A DNA stretch of 64,000 nucleotides from Clostridioides difficile ATCC 9689 = DSM 1296 (GCF_001077535.1 NZ_CP011968.1:3224001-3288000); one strand, 5' to 3'; positions 49,213 through 58,651 are shown, counted from the stretch's first letter. A program made the numbers and translations. The notes: generated by a model not told the origin, from the sequence alone.

Positions 49213-49400
49213 TCTAAGTGTATTAGCTAATTTACTAATGAGTAACCCCCCCTAATAACATTAATTGATATTTTTATTATTTATTTCTACACATATGTAC
49301 ATATAACCTCTTTATATTTTATATAAGTAGAATTTTTTTATAATTTTGACATTTACCATATTATATTTTATATTTGTACAAAATTTTAATAGTTAATACA

Positions 49401-49448
49401 ATAAAAAATATTACTGAAAAAATAAACATCTATAATTCCAGTAATATT
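49401..49448 (-). terminator. Terminator after the Bce-type permease gene
   Basis: AATATTACTG (49407-49416) pairs with CAGTAATATT (49439-49448); a T-run follows on the minus strand. Confidence 0.7.
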
Positions 49449-49490
49449 AATTAATTTTAAACCCTTTTTATTATCATTTAATAATAGTAA

Positions 49491-51407
49491 CTAAAAATTG
49501 ACTAAATTTAACCTTATCTCTTTTAAATAATTATTTCTTACAATTAAAAAATAAACTATTTGAACCAAGAACAAGCTTCCCATTACCAAAACAGCTGATG
49601 ATGCTACTTCTATATCAAAAGAATTTTTCAGTGCAGTAAGTGCAAATATTGAATGTATAACAGCCACTACATAAGGAAACAAAAATACTATTCCAATCTC
49701 AATTGTTGAAGCTTTTTTAATCTCATTATATGTCATACCCAATTTATTTAACTGTTCATACTTTTTCTTATCAACTTGGCAATCCATATAAAATTTATTA
49801 TATAAAAAACTACTTGTAGTAACAAAGAAAATTAAACCTATAAATATTGCTAAAAATATAAATGTAGAATACATTAATTTCCCAGTTCCTATCATTAATT
49901 CTTTAGAGAAAAACAAATATGGTTGCATCCCTGACTCATTATTAAATTTATTTTCAAATTCTCTGCATATCTCTATAGTTTTACTTGAATCCTCTACTTC
50001 AAATGCGGTAAATCTATCCACTATAAATTTTGATTCTATACTATCATAAAAATTATCCTTTACCACATACATATTTTTGTAATATGCTGGCATAACACAT
50101 TCTTCCACTTGTTTTGCCACCTTTAAACCTCTATTCCCTACAATAATATTTTCTTTGACGTTATTATTTCCTGGTAAACTTGATGATAATAATGATATAC
50201 ATTCATTATCTTCAAAACTTATAGGCTTAACCCCTATAGTTTCTGTAATTTCTAAGTACTTAGATTCTTTCATAATTCTGACATTAAAATCACTTTTCTT
50301 GGGAAATACAGTTTTAAATTCACCATTAGTCCTTGTATAGTCTACATCCTCTTTTTTTAGATTATTTTCTATAAACATCATTCTTTCCTTGTCTTTTTCT
50401 TTGCTATCAGGCTTTTTAGGGTCATTATGCAATGTCATTGTTGAATAATATATTGTGTTAGGATATATTAAATTAATTTGACGCTCTACATCTTTCCAAA
50501 AGGAATAAACTGTACCTATAGCAGTAAATGCTACTGCAGAAGTTATAGTTATCAAGAAAAATATTCTAGCATTATCCTTTACCTTATAAATCAAGTTCGA
50601 AATCCAAAGCATATTTGTATTTTTTCTATAAAATCTCTTGTTTAATTTTAGCTTCTTCATAAAAAATACACTAAATTGAGAAAAGAACAAGTAAGTTGCT
50701 ACTATAGTAAGGGATGTAACTGGAACTAAGCGCAGATATGTTGTATATTGGTCGGTTGAGGTAATAGCATTATAATACGCTATTATAAACAAACAAATAC
50801 TTAATATAGCAAGCATTAGTGATGTTTTAGGCTCTGGTTTTGGAGTTTTTGTACCTTTAAGTAACTTCAACACCTGATTTTCTTTAACTATAAAAGAAGT
50901 AAATATTGATGTTAATACAGCTAAAATCATAAAATAGATTAAAGTAGACAATATCGCATTAAATGGTATATAGAATTTTAATGGTGATAATTCTAAAAAA
51001 GTAGACATAACCACTAAAAATATCTTTGCAAAGATTAAGCCTATTATTATTCCAATTACAGAAGATACTATATTTATTATCATATTTTCTATAAAGATTA
51101 ATTTCATTACTTGGCGCTTTGATATACCTGTAATATAAAGTATTCCAAATTCTTTATATCTACTTTTAAGAAACACACTAACTGAATAAAACACAAAGAA
51201 GAATAAGAATAGATATGCAATTATCTTACTCATCTTGAGACCTTCTTTTAAATAATCAGGAAATTGAGATACATCTAAATCTGGATGACTTGTAAACATA
51301 ATAAAAGAAAATAGCAGTGAAGATGATATAACAATACTTGCTAAGTATCCTAAATACGCTTTAATATTTCTTGAAATATTGTTAATAGCAAACTGTTTTA
51401 TATTCAT
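49491..51407 (-). CDS. BceB-type ABC permease (peptide-antibiotic defence)
   Basis: FtsX-family permease of 638 aa with about ten hydrophobic helices and a large extracellular domain (about residues 310-530), the BceB layout. Such transporters free lipid II-cycle intermediates from bacitracin-like or lantibiotic peptides and also act as the sensor for the partner kinase. MNIKQFAINNISRNIKAYLGYL and FGILYITGISKRQVMKLIFIEN are typical. Its first base is the last base of the ATPase gene stop, so translation is coupled. Confidence 0.92.
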   Translation of the reverse strand: MNIKQFAINNISRNIKAYLGYLASIVISSSLLFSFIMFTSHPDLDVSQFPDYLKEGLKMSKIIAYLFLFFFVFYSVSVFLKSRYKEFGILYITGISKRQVMKLIFIENMIINIVSSVIGIIIGLIFAKIFLVVMSTFLELSPLKFYIPFNAILSTLIYFMILAVLTSIFTSFIVKENQVLKLLKGTKTPKPEPKTSLMLAILSICLFIIAYYNAITSTDQYTTYLRLVPVTSLTIVATYLFFSQFSVFFMKKLKLNKRFYRKNTNMLWISNLIYKVKDNARIFFLITITSAVAFTAIGTVYSFWKDVERQINLIYPNTIYYSTMTLHNDPKKPDSKEKDKERMMFIENNLKKEDVDYTRTNGEFKTVFPKKSDFNVRIMKESKYLEITETIGVKPISFEDNECISLLSSSLPGNNNVKENIIVGNRGLKVAKQVEECVMPAYYKNMYVVKDNFYDSIESKFIVDRFTAFEVEDSSKTIEICREFENKFNNESGMQPYLFFSKELMIGTGKLMYSTFIFLAIFIGLIFFVTTSSFLYNKFYMDCQVDKKKYEQLNKLGMTYNEIKKASTIEIGIVFLFPYVVAVIHSIFALTALKNSFDIEVASSAVLVMGSLFLVQIVYFLIVRNNYLKEIRLNLVNF

Positions 51408-52153
51408 TAGTTATCGCCTCCCAATAATGTAAGTACATCCATTATCTCTTGATAAAACTGCTCTCTACTACTACCCTTATATATTTCATTATATATATAC
51501 CCATCTTTTATGAATAAGATTCTACTACAGTAGCTCGCTGCTAATGGGTCATGAGTTACCATCATAGTAGTAACTTTATTTTCTTTATTTATCTTTTGAA
51601 ATAGCTCCATTACAACCTTTGATGACTTTGAATCTAAATTACCTGTTGGTTCATCTGCTAAAAGTATTGATGGATTGTTAATCAATGCTCTAGCAATAGC
51701 AGTCCTCTGAGCTTGACCACCTGATACTTCAAAAGTTCTTTTTCCTAATAAATCTTTTATACCTAATATTGTAGATACTTCATTCAATCTCTCATCTTGC
51801 TCTTTTACACTGACCTTATCTAATGTCAATGGCAATACTATATTTTCTCCTATAGTTAATGTATCCAATAAATTAAAATCCTGAAATACAAAACCTAACT
51901 CTCTTCTTCTAAATAATGCAAGTTCCTCACCTCTTAACAATAAAGGATTCTTGCCCTTTAATTCCATAGTTCCTGTAGTTGGCTTGTCAATAGTAGAAAT
52001 CATATTTAAAAGAGTAGTTTTTCCACTACCAGATGGACCCATAATTCCTACAAATTCTCCATCTTCTATACTAAAATTTATGTCATTTAATGCGTTGAAA
52101 ATTATTTTTTTACCATATACTTTACTTAAATTATTTACAGTTAAAATTTTCAT
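51407..52153 (-). CDS. BceA-type ABC ATP-binding protein
   Basis: MacB/LolD-type ATPase of 248 aa that drives the adjacent permease. GPSGSGKTT (Walker A), FVFQDFNLLDTLT (Q-loop), VSGGQAQR (signature), ILLADEPTGNLD (Walker B) and MVTHD (switch). It starts 103 bp after uppP, with no terminator between, so it can be read from the BceR-type operator upstream of uppP. Confidence 0.94.
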   Translation of the reverse strand: MKILTVNNLSKVYGKKIIFNALNDINFSIEDGEFVGIMGPSGSGKTTLLNMISTIDKPTTGTMELKGKNPLLLRGEELALFRRRELGFVFQDFNLLDTLTIGENIVLPLTLDKVSVKEQDERLNEVSTILGIKDLLGKRTFEVSGGQAQRTAIARALINNPSILLADEPTGNLDSKSSKVVMELFQKINKENKVTTMMVTHDPLAASYCSRILFIKDGYIYNEIYKGSSREQFYQEIMDVLTLLGGDN

Positions 52154-52256
52154 TATTTAACTATCCTTCCTAATTTAATTTTTGAAATAACATATATATA
52201 ATTGTTAATTATAATTTATCTTAGTTTAATTTTTATAGATAATAAATCTATTTTTT

Positions 52257-53108
52257 CTATACACTAATTATGTTAGTAAAAGCTAATACTGCAAGTACTA
52301 CACCCATGATTATTCTGTATACAGCAAACACTCTCATTGGTTTTTTCTTTAAAAAATTCACGAATTTTTCCATAACTATTATTGATACAATAAAAGCTAC
52401 TATAAACCCAACTACCAAAGCAATCCACAATGTTGGTGTCATTATTGAATAATCAAATTCAAATAAATCTTTTCCTGAAGAAGCCACCATAGCTGGTACT
52501 GCTAAAAAGAAAGAAAACTCAGCTGCTGTAGGAGAATTAAGTCCTGCTATCCATCCACCCATAATAGTAGATGCACTCCTTGACATACCTGGCCATGCAG
52601 ACAAAACTTGTAATGTCCCAACCTTTAAAACTTGTATTGGAGTAATTTTATCTATATTATCTGTGGAATGATTCTTTTTTCTAAACAAAGTTTCTACTAC
52701 TAATAATAAAATCCCACCCACTATAAATCCTATAATTACAGATTGTAAATTAAACAATGATTTTATATTATCGTAAAATAGAACTCCTATAATCGCAAAT
52801 GGTATACAACCTATAATTACATTCATTCCAAATCTAAAACCAATCTTTCCTTCTTTTCCGCCAGTAAATATAAATTTAAAAAATTCTATAACGCTATCTT
52901 TTATCTTTTTCCAATAAAGTACTACTACTGCTAATATAGCCCCAAGTTGTATTACAACCTCAAACATTTCAGCAAATTGCCCCTTAAAATCTATTAAATT
53001 ACCAACCAAAATCATATGACCTGTAGATGAAACTGGAATAAATTCTGTAAGCCCCTCTACTATAGCTATTATGACTGATTTCAATATAAAAATAACATCT
53101 AAACTCAT
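52257..53108 (-). CDS. uppP: Undecaprenyl-diphosphatase
   Basis: Membrane phosphatase of 283 aa (BacA/UppP) that recycles the lipid carrier C55-PP to C55-P; its extra copies protect against bacitracin. VEGLTEFIPVSSTGH (E-x3-E region) and WPGMSRSASTIMGG (P-G-x-S-R-S) are the catalytic motifs. ATG 53108 is chosen; a TTG immediately precedes it. It sits inside the Bce-type module, between kinase and transporter genes, and behind a perfect BceR-type operator. Confidence 0.95.
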   Translation of the reverse strand: MSLDVIFILKSVIIAIVEGLTEFIPVSSTGHMILVGNLIDFKGQFAEMFEVVIQLGAILAVVVLYWKKIKDSVIEFFKFIFTGGKEGKIGFRFGMNVIIGCIPFAIIGVLFYDNIKSLFNLQSVIIGFIVGGILLLVVETLFRKKNHSTDNIDKITPIQVLKVGTLQVLSAWPGMSRSASTIMGGWIAGLNSPTAAEFSFFLAVPAMVASSGKDLFEFDYSIMTPTLWIALVVGFIVAFIVSIIVMEKFVNFLKKKPMRVFAVYRIIMGVVLAVLAFTNIISV

Positions 53109-53223
53109 CAATAAACATCCTTCCTTTTTTACAAAATTTCTTTTTTTATGTTATTTCTCTTATGTTATTTCTTATATTAATTGTAATTTAGATTAGAAAA
53201 TTTAACTATCTGCAAACATTACA

Positions 53224-53249
53224 CAAACCTTACATCTATGTAAGGTTTG
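53224..53249. promoter_or_regulatory. BceR-type operator upstream of uppP-bceAB
   Basis: CAAACCTTACA-TCTA-TGTAAGGTTTG, a perfect inverted repeat with 11-bp arms. Its core TTACA-N4-TGTAA (53230-53243) equals the BceR-type response-regulator motif TnACA-N4-TGTAA. It lies about 115-140 bp upstream of uppP. No T-run follows on either strand, against a terminator. Confidence 0.75.
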
Positions 53250-53355
53250 CAAATAAACTCTCTTAAATTTTGATTATTTAACTATGAATATTTCATTTAA
53301 TAAATTGTATAATAAAAAAGTACAATTAACTAAAAACCCTATTGTAACAGATAAT

Positions 53356-54360
53356 TTACACCTTTATTAAACTATTTACATCTTTATTAAAGTAGATTGA
53401 AACTTCTGTACCTTTTCCTACTTCTGATTTTATACTTACTTTATGACCTAAATCATCACATACCTTTTTTACTAGATAAAGACCCATACCTGTAGATTCT
53501 CCAAACTTACGACCATTTTCTCCTGTAAAAAATGGGTCAAATACCCTTTTTAAATCTTTAGAAACAATTCCAATTCCTTCATCTATTATACTTAAAATTA
53601 CATATTTATTATTTTCTTCAGATTTTATAGTTAGGTAGTTACTATAATCTTTAGAATATTTCACTCCATTTGTAATTAATTGACCTATTATAAATTTCAT
53701 CCATTTTACATCTGTATAAACATAAGTAAATTTGTCTACTTGAATCTTAGGAATCATTCCACTTTTTATAAATAACCTTTTTTCTTCATTTACAATACTA
53801 GATACAATTTCATTTAATTTGGCTTTTTCAACTATAAAGTCTTTCTGAAAATTATCTGCCCTTGCAAAATGCATAGCCATATCTAACCCTTTATTTAATC
53901 TATCTATTTCTTTTCTTATATTTTCAGTTACTTCTTCTCCCTCATAATCTTGAAGCTGAAGGCTTATAACTGATATTGGTGTTTTCATCTGATGAATCCA
54001 TTGGTTGATGAAAGTTAAATGTTCACTATGTATCTTTTTATGCTCTTGTATCATTGATTGATACAATTTATGTTGTTGTTTTAAAATAACTGATATATTT
54101 CTCCCCAAGAATGAGCTTCCTAAATACAAAAATGACTCCTCCAAAGAATGTACTCCTTTTTCAAACAGATTATATACTTCTCTATTTTTATAATACTTAT
54201 ATATTAAAAAACATAACAATATAAAAGAACTAAATAAAAGAATATATAAACTCTCTCCAAAACTAATAAACTTCATAAGATTACAGTAAATAATTGTCAT
54301 AACTATGCCTATATAATATATAAAAATATAACCTTTATAATCTTTTAAAAATAACTTCAT
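53356..54360 (-). CDS. BceS-type intramembrane-sensing histidine kinase
   Basis: Kinase of 334 aa with only two N-terminal helices and a very short loop between them, so it cannot sense on its own; family members take the signal from the BceAB-type transporter. The H-box is INQWIHQMKTPISVISL, and the ATPase motifs are FIIGQLITNGVKYS (N-box), DEGIGI (G1) and GESTGMGLYLVK (G2). Starts 9 nt after the regulator gene. Confidence 0.92.
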   Translation of the reverse strand: MKLFLKDYKGYIFIYYIGIVMTIIYCNLMKFISFGESLYILLFSSFILLCFLIYKYYKNREVYNLFEKGVHSLEESFLYLGSSFLGRNISVILKQQHKLYQSMIQEHKKIHSEHLTFINQWIHQMKTPISVISLQLQDYEGEEVTENIRKEIDRLNKGLDMAMHFARADNFQKDFIVEKAKLNEIVSSIVNEEKRLFIKSGMIPKIQVDKFTYVYTDVKWMKFIIGQLITNGVKYSKDYSNYLTIKSEENNKYVILSIIDEGIGIVSKDLKRVFDPFFTGENGRKFGESTGMGLYLVKKVCDDLGHKVSIKSEVGKGTEVSIYFNKDVNSLIKV

Positions 54361-54369
54361 ACTTTCTCC

Positions 54370-55062
54370 TTACCAATTCTTATTTAATTTATATCCTAAC
54401 CCTCGGACAGTCTGAACAGCATTATCTATACCTAATTCCTCAAATCTTTTCCTTATCCTGCTAACATTTACATTTAAAGTATTTTCCTCTACAAACTCAA
54501 TATCATCCCATATCTTTTCTAAAAGATAATCTCTACTTACTACTTTTGGGTATCTCTTGATAAGACATTCAATCAGTATACCTTCTTTTTTAGTTATAAT
54601 TAGATTCTCACCATTTAATTCTAGTTCTAACCTTTCTGGATAAAACTTTAATCCATCTAGCTCCACTATTCTTTCGTCTATTTTAGGTGAATATTCACCA
54701 TATACCCTTCTTATATGACTCTTTATTTTTGCCATTACTACATCATAGTAAAAAGGTTTTGTTATATAATCATCTGCTCCACTTTCTAAAGCTCTAATTT
54801 GGTCTACATTACCATCTCTAGCTGATATAAAAATTATAGGTAAATTCGACTGTTGCCTAATACATCTACACCAGTAGAAACCATCAAATTTAGGTAAATT
54901 TACATCTAATAGAACTAAGTGTGGCTTAAAACTTTCAAATGTAATCATTATATCATCAAAGTTTTCTTCAACAATCACTTCAAATCCATATTTCTCAATA
55001 TAATCTTTAAGTAATGTACTTATTGATATATCATCTTCCACAATATATACTTTATAACTCAT
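54370..55062 (-). CDS. BceR-type response regulator (OmpR/PhoB family)
   Basis: Response regulator of 230 aa. The receiver (1-115) has the phospho-acceptor Asp in LVLLDVNLPKFDG, ISARD and ITKPF. The C-terminal winged helix (130-228) ends TVRGLGYKLNKNW, as in the OmpR/PhoB group. AGGAGGAA precedes the ATG. First gene of the module; it probably binds the TTACA-N4-TGTAA site before uppP. Confidence 0.94.
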   Translation of the reverse strand: MSYKVYIVEDDISISTLLKDYIEKYGFEVIVEENFDDIMITFESFKPHLVLLDVNLPKFDGFYWCRCIRQQSNLPIIFISARDGNVDQIRALESGADDYITKPFYYDVVMAKIKSHIRRVYGEYSPKIDERIVELDGLKFYPERLELELNGENLIITKKEGILIECLIKRYPKVVSRDYLLEKIWDDIEFVEENTLNVNVSRIRKRFEELGIDNAVQTVRGLGYKLNKNW

Positions 55063-55375
55063 ATAATTCCTCCTAATATACCTATTTACTCATTATATAA
55101 CAGTCCAATTTTAATATATTATAATCTTTTTACAATATATAAATTTAATCATATTACTAACTTCACAATTACTGACTTCATAAGTATAACCATATTATTA
55201 GACATCTTAATAAAACTCTATAAAAAAGTATCTTTTTATGATTAATTAATCATTATTATCAACTAATCATTCTAAAATAAATTGAAATTACTAATTCAAA
55301 ATAGAAAAAGTTACCTTAATAAGGTAACTTAAACTTTTATTATATTTCTTACTTAGTATTATTTTATCATAGTTT
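55063..55375. other. Intergenic region between the Bce module and the TauT-type operon
   Basis: Holds the terminator of the importer operon at 55305-55330 and the promoter of the regulator gene. No gene and no second TTACA-N4-TGTAA site were seen. Confidence 0.5.
55305..55330 (-). terminator. Terminator of the TauT-type ABC operon
   Basis: AAGTTACCTT (55309-55318) pairs with AAGGTAACTT (55321-55330), loop of two bases, with T-run on the minus strand. Confidence 0.75.
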
Positions 55376-56335
55376 CTACTTAGCATTATAGATTAATTCT
55401 TTTATGTTCACTTTTTTCTCTTGTAACTTATTTTTTATTAAGAAGTCTTGTGTATCTTCAAGCGAAGATATGTCTTTATCTGTTATATCTAAACTAAAAT
55501 CATACCAAGCATATAATTCTTTAGTTTCTTCAAGACTTAAATCAACTTCTTTAGCTACTTTTTCCATAGCTTCATCAAAATTATTATTTACATATTCTAA
55601 AGTTTCCTTTTCAACCTTCATAAATCTTTCAACTATTTCTGGATGTTTCTCTGCAAAGTCTGTGCTAACAGCAGTTACTATTATACCATCTACTAAACCT
55701 TCACCATTTGCTATAAGTTTACTACCTGACTTCATAGCTTTAAGAGCTGCTGGACCAGCAATCAATGCAGCATCTACGCTGCCATCAGAAAGAGCTGCTG
55801 ATGCCTCTGGAATACCCATATTAACAAATTCCACATCATCCATACTTAATCCTTCTTTATCAAGTGCTGAAATCAATACCTGATGTAATATAGTCCCTTT
55901 TGGGCCTGCCACCTTCTTACCTACTAAATCTGCTGCTGATTTTATTGAATTATTATTAGTCAAAATCATAAATCCTTTTGGTGACCTGCTATAAGTGTTT
56001 AATATCTTTAACTCTACTCCATTAGATGCAGCTATTAAAGCTGATGTACCACCTAGTGCATGTAAGAAGTCTATTTCTCCAGCAGCTAAAGCTTGTGTTT
56101 GCTCTGGACCTGTAGTAATTTCGTGGAAGTTAACTTTTATATTATCCTTTTTAAATTCCTTTCCAAATAAATCATCCTGTTTCTGAATTATAGAAGGAAC
56201 ATTTAATGGTGATTTTACATAAGTTAAATTTATTTCTGAAAGTTTTTCTCCATTATTTTTTTTAGCACATCCAGCTAAAGATGCTGTTGCAAGTGTTAAT
56301 ATCGTTATACCTATCAATAGCTTTTTTAATTTCAT
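55376..56335 (-). CDS. TauT/SsuA-type substrate-binding lipoprotein
   Basis: Binding lipoprotein of 319 aa, NMT1/SsuA family (sulfonates, taurine, nitrate, thiamin-precursor types). The signal peptide ends in lipobox L-A-G-C (Cys23). EINLTYVKSPLNVPSIIQ, LAAGEIDFLHALGGTSALIA and LVGKKVAGPKGTILHQVL follow the family pattern. Last gene of the four-gene unit. The ligand is open: the hydrogenase-like partner is not a usual sulfonate enzyme. Confidence 0.88.
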   Translation of the reverse strand: MKLKKLLIGITILTLATASLAGCAKKNNGEKLSEINLTYVKSPLNVPSIIQKQDDLFGKEFKKDNIKVNFHEITTGPEQTQALAAGEIDFLHALGGTSALIAASNGVELKILNTYSRSPKGFMILTNNNSIKSAADLVGKKVAGPKGTILHQVLISALDKEGLSMDDVEFVNMGIPEASAALSDGSVDAALIAGPAALKAMKSGSKLIANGEGLVDGIIVTAVSTDFAEKHPEIVERFMKVEKETLEYVNNNFDEAMEKVAKEVDLSLEETKELYAWYDFSLDITDKDISSLEDTQDFLIKNKLQEKKVNIKELIYNAK

Positions 56336-56367
56336 TTACTTTACTCCTTAAAATATTATTAATTTCT

Positions 56368-57246
56368 TTAAATGCCTTTATTTGATTTCATTGTCATTAA
56401 AATATCTTTTTTTAATTTAATATAGTAATCTGAAGTTAAATCTCTATTATAACCATCTTCTATATTAAATTCTTTTATTTTTCTTTCGTCTGTGAAAACA
56501 ACTATTTTCTTGCCTATCTTTAACGCTTCATCAATATCATGAGTTACAAATATCACGCCTTTATTAGTTGACTTATGTATTCTTATAACTTCATTTTGCA
56601 TATCAATCCTTGTAAAATAATCTAATGCCGAAAAAGGCTCGTCCATAAGCAACATATCTGGATTGAAAGAAAGAGCTCTAGCTATGCTTACTCTCTGTGC
56701 CATACCTCCTGACAATTCATTTGGATAAGAGTTTTTAAATTTCTGCAAGTTCATCATCTTAAGATATTTTTCTACATCAATATTACTTTTCCTATTATAT
56801 TTATTTGATTTGTTCAAATTATCATTTGTTTCTAAGCTTCTAAAATTATCATTTATAATTTTACTGCTAATTCTTTTATTGTGTTTAAATTTTCTAAGCA
56901 CCTTGTTTAAAATAGTATTTTTTCTTTGATTATGAAAAGCTATATTTTCACTTACGTTTAACCAAGGCATTAATCTGCTCTCCTGAAAAACAAAACCAAC
57001 ATTAGGTCTATACTCTTTATTATCATTAATAAACCTAATTTCACCACTATTTATACCTTCAAGTGATGCAATTGCTCTAAGCAAGGTAGTCTTTCCACAA
57101 CCACTTTCACCTAAAATTACTGTTATATGGTTTCTATCTATGTTTAAAGAGATATCACTAAGAACTACATGTTCTTCATTGTCAACTTTATAACTTTTAT
57201 ATAAATTTCTAATTATATATCCAGAGTCACATACTAAATTATTCAT
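56368..57246 (-). CDS. TauT/SsuB-type ABC ATP-binding protein with an insertion
   Basis: ATPase of 292 aa for the adjacent permease. GESGCGKTT (Walker A), FVFQESRLMPWL (Q-loop), LSGGMAQR (signature), LLMDEPFSALD (Walker B), VTHDIDEA (switch). Compared with ordinary SsuB (about 250 aa) there is an extra stretch of about 45 residues, positions 108-152, rich in Asn, Lys, Arg and Ser, between the Q-loop and the signature. Its start overlaps the permease gene end by 8 nt. Confidence 0.9.
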   Translation of the reverse strand: MNNLVCDSGYIIRNLYKSYKVDNEEHVVLSDISLNIDRNHITVILGESGCGKTTLLRAIASLEGINSGEIRFINDNKEYRPNVGFVFQESRLMPWLNVSENIAFHNQRKNTILNKVLRKFKHNKRISSKIINDNFRSLETNDNLNKSNKYNRKSNIDVEKYLKMMNLQKFKNSYPNELSGGMAQRVSIARALSFNPDMLLMDEPFSALDYFTRIDMQNEVIRIHKSTNKGVIFVTHDIDEALKIGKKIVVFTDERKIKEFNIEDGYNRDLTSDYYIKLKKDILMTMKSNKGI

Positions 57247-58021
57247 ATGCTTCCACCATCTTTCCCTTACTTACCTTCTTCACAATAATCGAAAATATGT
57301 AATCTGTAATTATTCCTAAAAGTCCAATTACGATTATACCTACAATAACAACATCTGTTCTAGACATTTCTTTTCCATCAGATATCAAGTATCCAAGACC
57401 AGATGAAGCTGCTACAAGTTCTGCCCCAATAATTGCTCTAAAGCTATATCCAAGAGCTAACTTTAACCCAACAGCAATATCAAGAATGGCATTTGGTATT
57501 ATTATTTTAAATATTATCTGAAGCTTTGAAAACTCAAATACTCTACCCACTTCAATCAGTTTTGAGTCACAATTTTTAATCCCTTTCAATGTGCTTGTAA
57601 AGATTGGGAAAAAGGATGCTAAAACTATAATTATAATTTTTGATTCCTCTCCTATACCAAACCATAATATAAGCATTGGTATTAAAGCAAGGGGAGGTGT
57701 ATTCCTTAAAAAATTTATTAGAGATTTAAAGTATTCATATACTCCACTATAAATTCCAAAGAATATCCCTAAAGGCACACCTATAGCAGTACTTATTGCA
57801 AAACCTATCAAAACTCTTTTCATACTTGCATATACATTAATAAATATTGAACCATCACTTATCATATTTAAAAATGTACTATATACCTTTTCGGGTGATG
57901 GTAATATATAATCACTCCAAATACCAAGATAATTTGTAATTTTCCATAATAAAAGAATTATAAAAAATATCAGAACACTCTTTACTAGCCTTAAAAACTT
58001 ATTATTAAATTTATTGACCAT
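57239..58021 (-). CDS. TauT/SsuC-type ABC permease
   Basis: Permease of 260 aa with about six helices. LINFLRNTPPLALIPMLILWFGIGEESKI is the loop typical of the TauC/SsuC family, and FKIIIPNAILDIAVGLKLALGYSFRAIIGAEL its coupling region. It starts one nt after the hydrogenase-like gene stop. Confidence 0.92.
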   Translation of the reverse strand: MVNKFNNKFLRLVKSVLIFFIILLLWKITNYLGIWSDYILPSPEKVYSTFLNMISDGSIFINVYASMKRVLIGFAISTAIGVPLGIFFGIYSGVYEYFKSLINFLRNTPPLALIPMLILWFGIGEESKIIIIVLASFFPIFTSTLKGIKNCDSKLIEVGRVFEFSKLQIIFKIIIPNAILDIAVGLKLALGYSFRAIIGAELVAASSGLGYLISDGKEMSRTDVVIVGIIVIGLLGIITDYIFSIIVKKVSKGKMVEAYE

Positions 58022-58651
58022 TTACAAACCATCTCCATTATTACAACCATCTTTACAATAAAACATTTCTACTATGTCATACTTATCTTCAAAGCCATTT
58101 CTTATTTTTTGTATTTCACTTAATATTTCGTCTTCACTTGATACTTCAAGAACTTTTTCAAAAGTATCTTTGAAATATCCTAATGGAATTGGTGATTCAT
58201 CTATTTTTCCAAGTGATTTTACACCTTCTTGTTCAGCAAACTCTTTCCATGTATAAAACATAGCATTACCCTTATCCTTAAACTTTTCACTTGCAAAGTC
58301 TCTTAATTGTGTACATGGACAGGTTACTACCAACATATCATCTTTACTTTTTATATATTTATCGTATAAAACCCTACAAGTCCTTACTAATATTGGTTCT
58401 ATCATAGGTACTTCAAAATCATTTATCAAATTATTTCTTTTTAAAAGACTTATACTTTCTGGACATCTACAATCCAACATTGTATTTTTAGTCTTTTTTG
58501 TATACTCTTTGTACTGCTTTTTTACATATTCTAACTGTGGTTCACATTCTGCTATTATGTACCCCTTTTTTATCAAATTTGCTTTAATAAGGTGAAACTT
58601 TTCTCCATACATTCTTTCTGCCACTGGATTTATTAGAAGATATTTATTCAT
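58022..58651 (-). CDS. Short [FeFe]-hydrogenase-like cysteine protein
   Basis: Protein of 209 aa with three paired-cysteine motifs in the order of the hydrogenase large-subunit C-terminal domain: DCRCPES (C61, C63; compare TSCCP), VTCPCTQLRDF (C111, C113; compare PCTAKK), and FYCKDGCNNGDGL at the end (C199, C203; compare CPGGCINGGG). The FYTWKEFA segment at 132-139 resembles the TTRELA segment between the last two motifs. It lacks the N-terminal iron-sulfur domains, is much shorter than a true hydrogenase, and is first in the TauT-type transporter operon. It may bind a metal cluster with a non-hydrogenase role. Assignment is by motif only. Confidence 0.6.
   Translation of the reverse strand: MNKYLLINPVAERMYGEKFHLIKANLIKKGYIIAECEPQLEYVKKQYKEYTKKTKNTMLDCRCPESISLLKRNNLINDFEVPMIEPILVRTCRVLYDKYIKSKDDMLVVTCPCTQLRDFASEKFKDKGNAMFYTWKEFAEQEGVKSLGKIDESPIPLGYFKDTFEKVLEVSSEDEILSEIQKIRNGFEDKYDIVEMFYCKDGCNNGDGL

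Noticed and set aside
53224-53249. Palindrome before uppP as a terminator of the kinase gene
   Set aside because: There is no run of T after either arm, and the core matches a response-regulator operator exactly.
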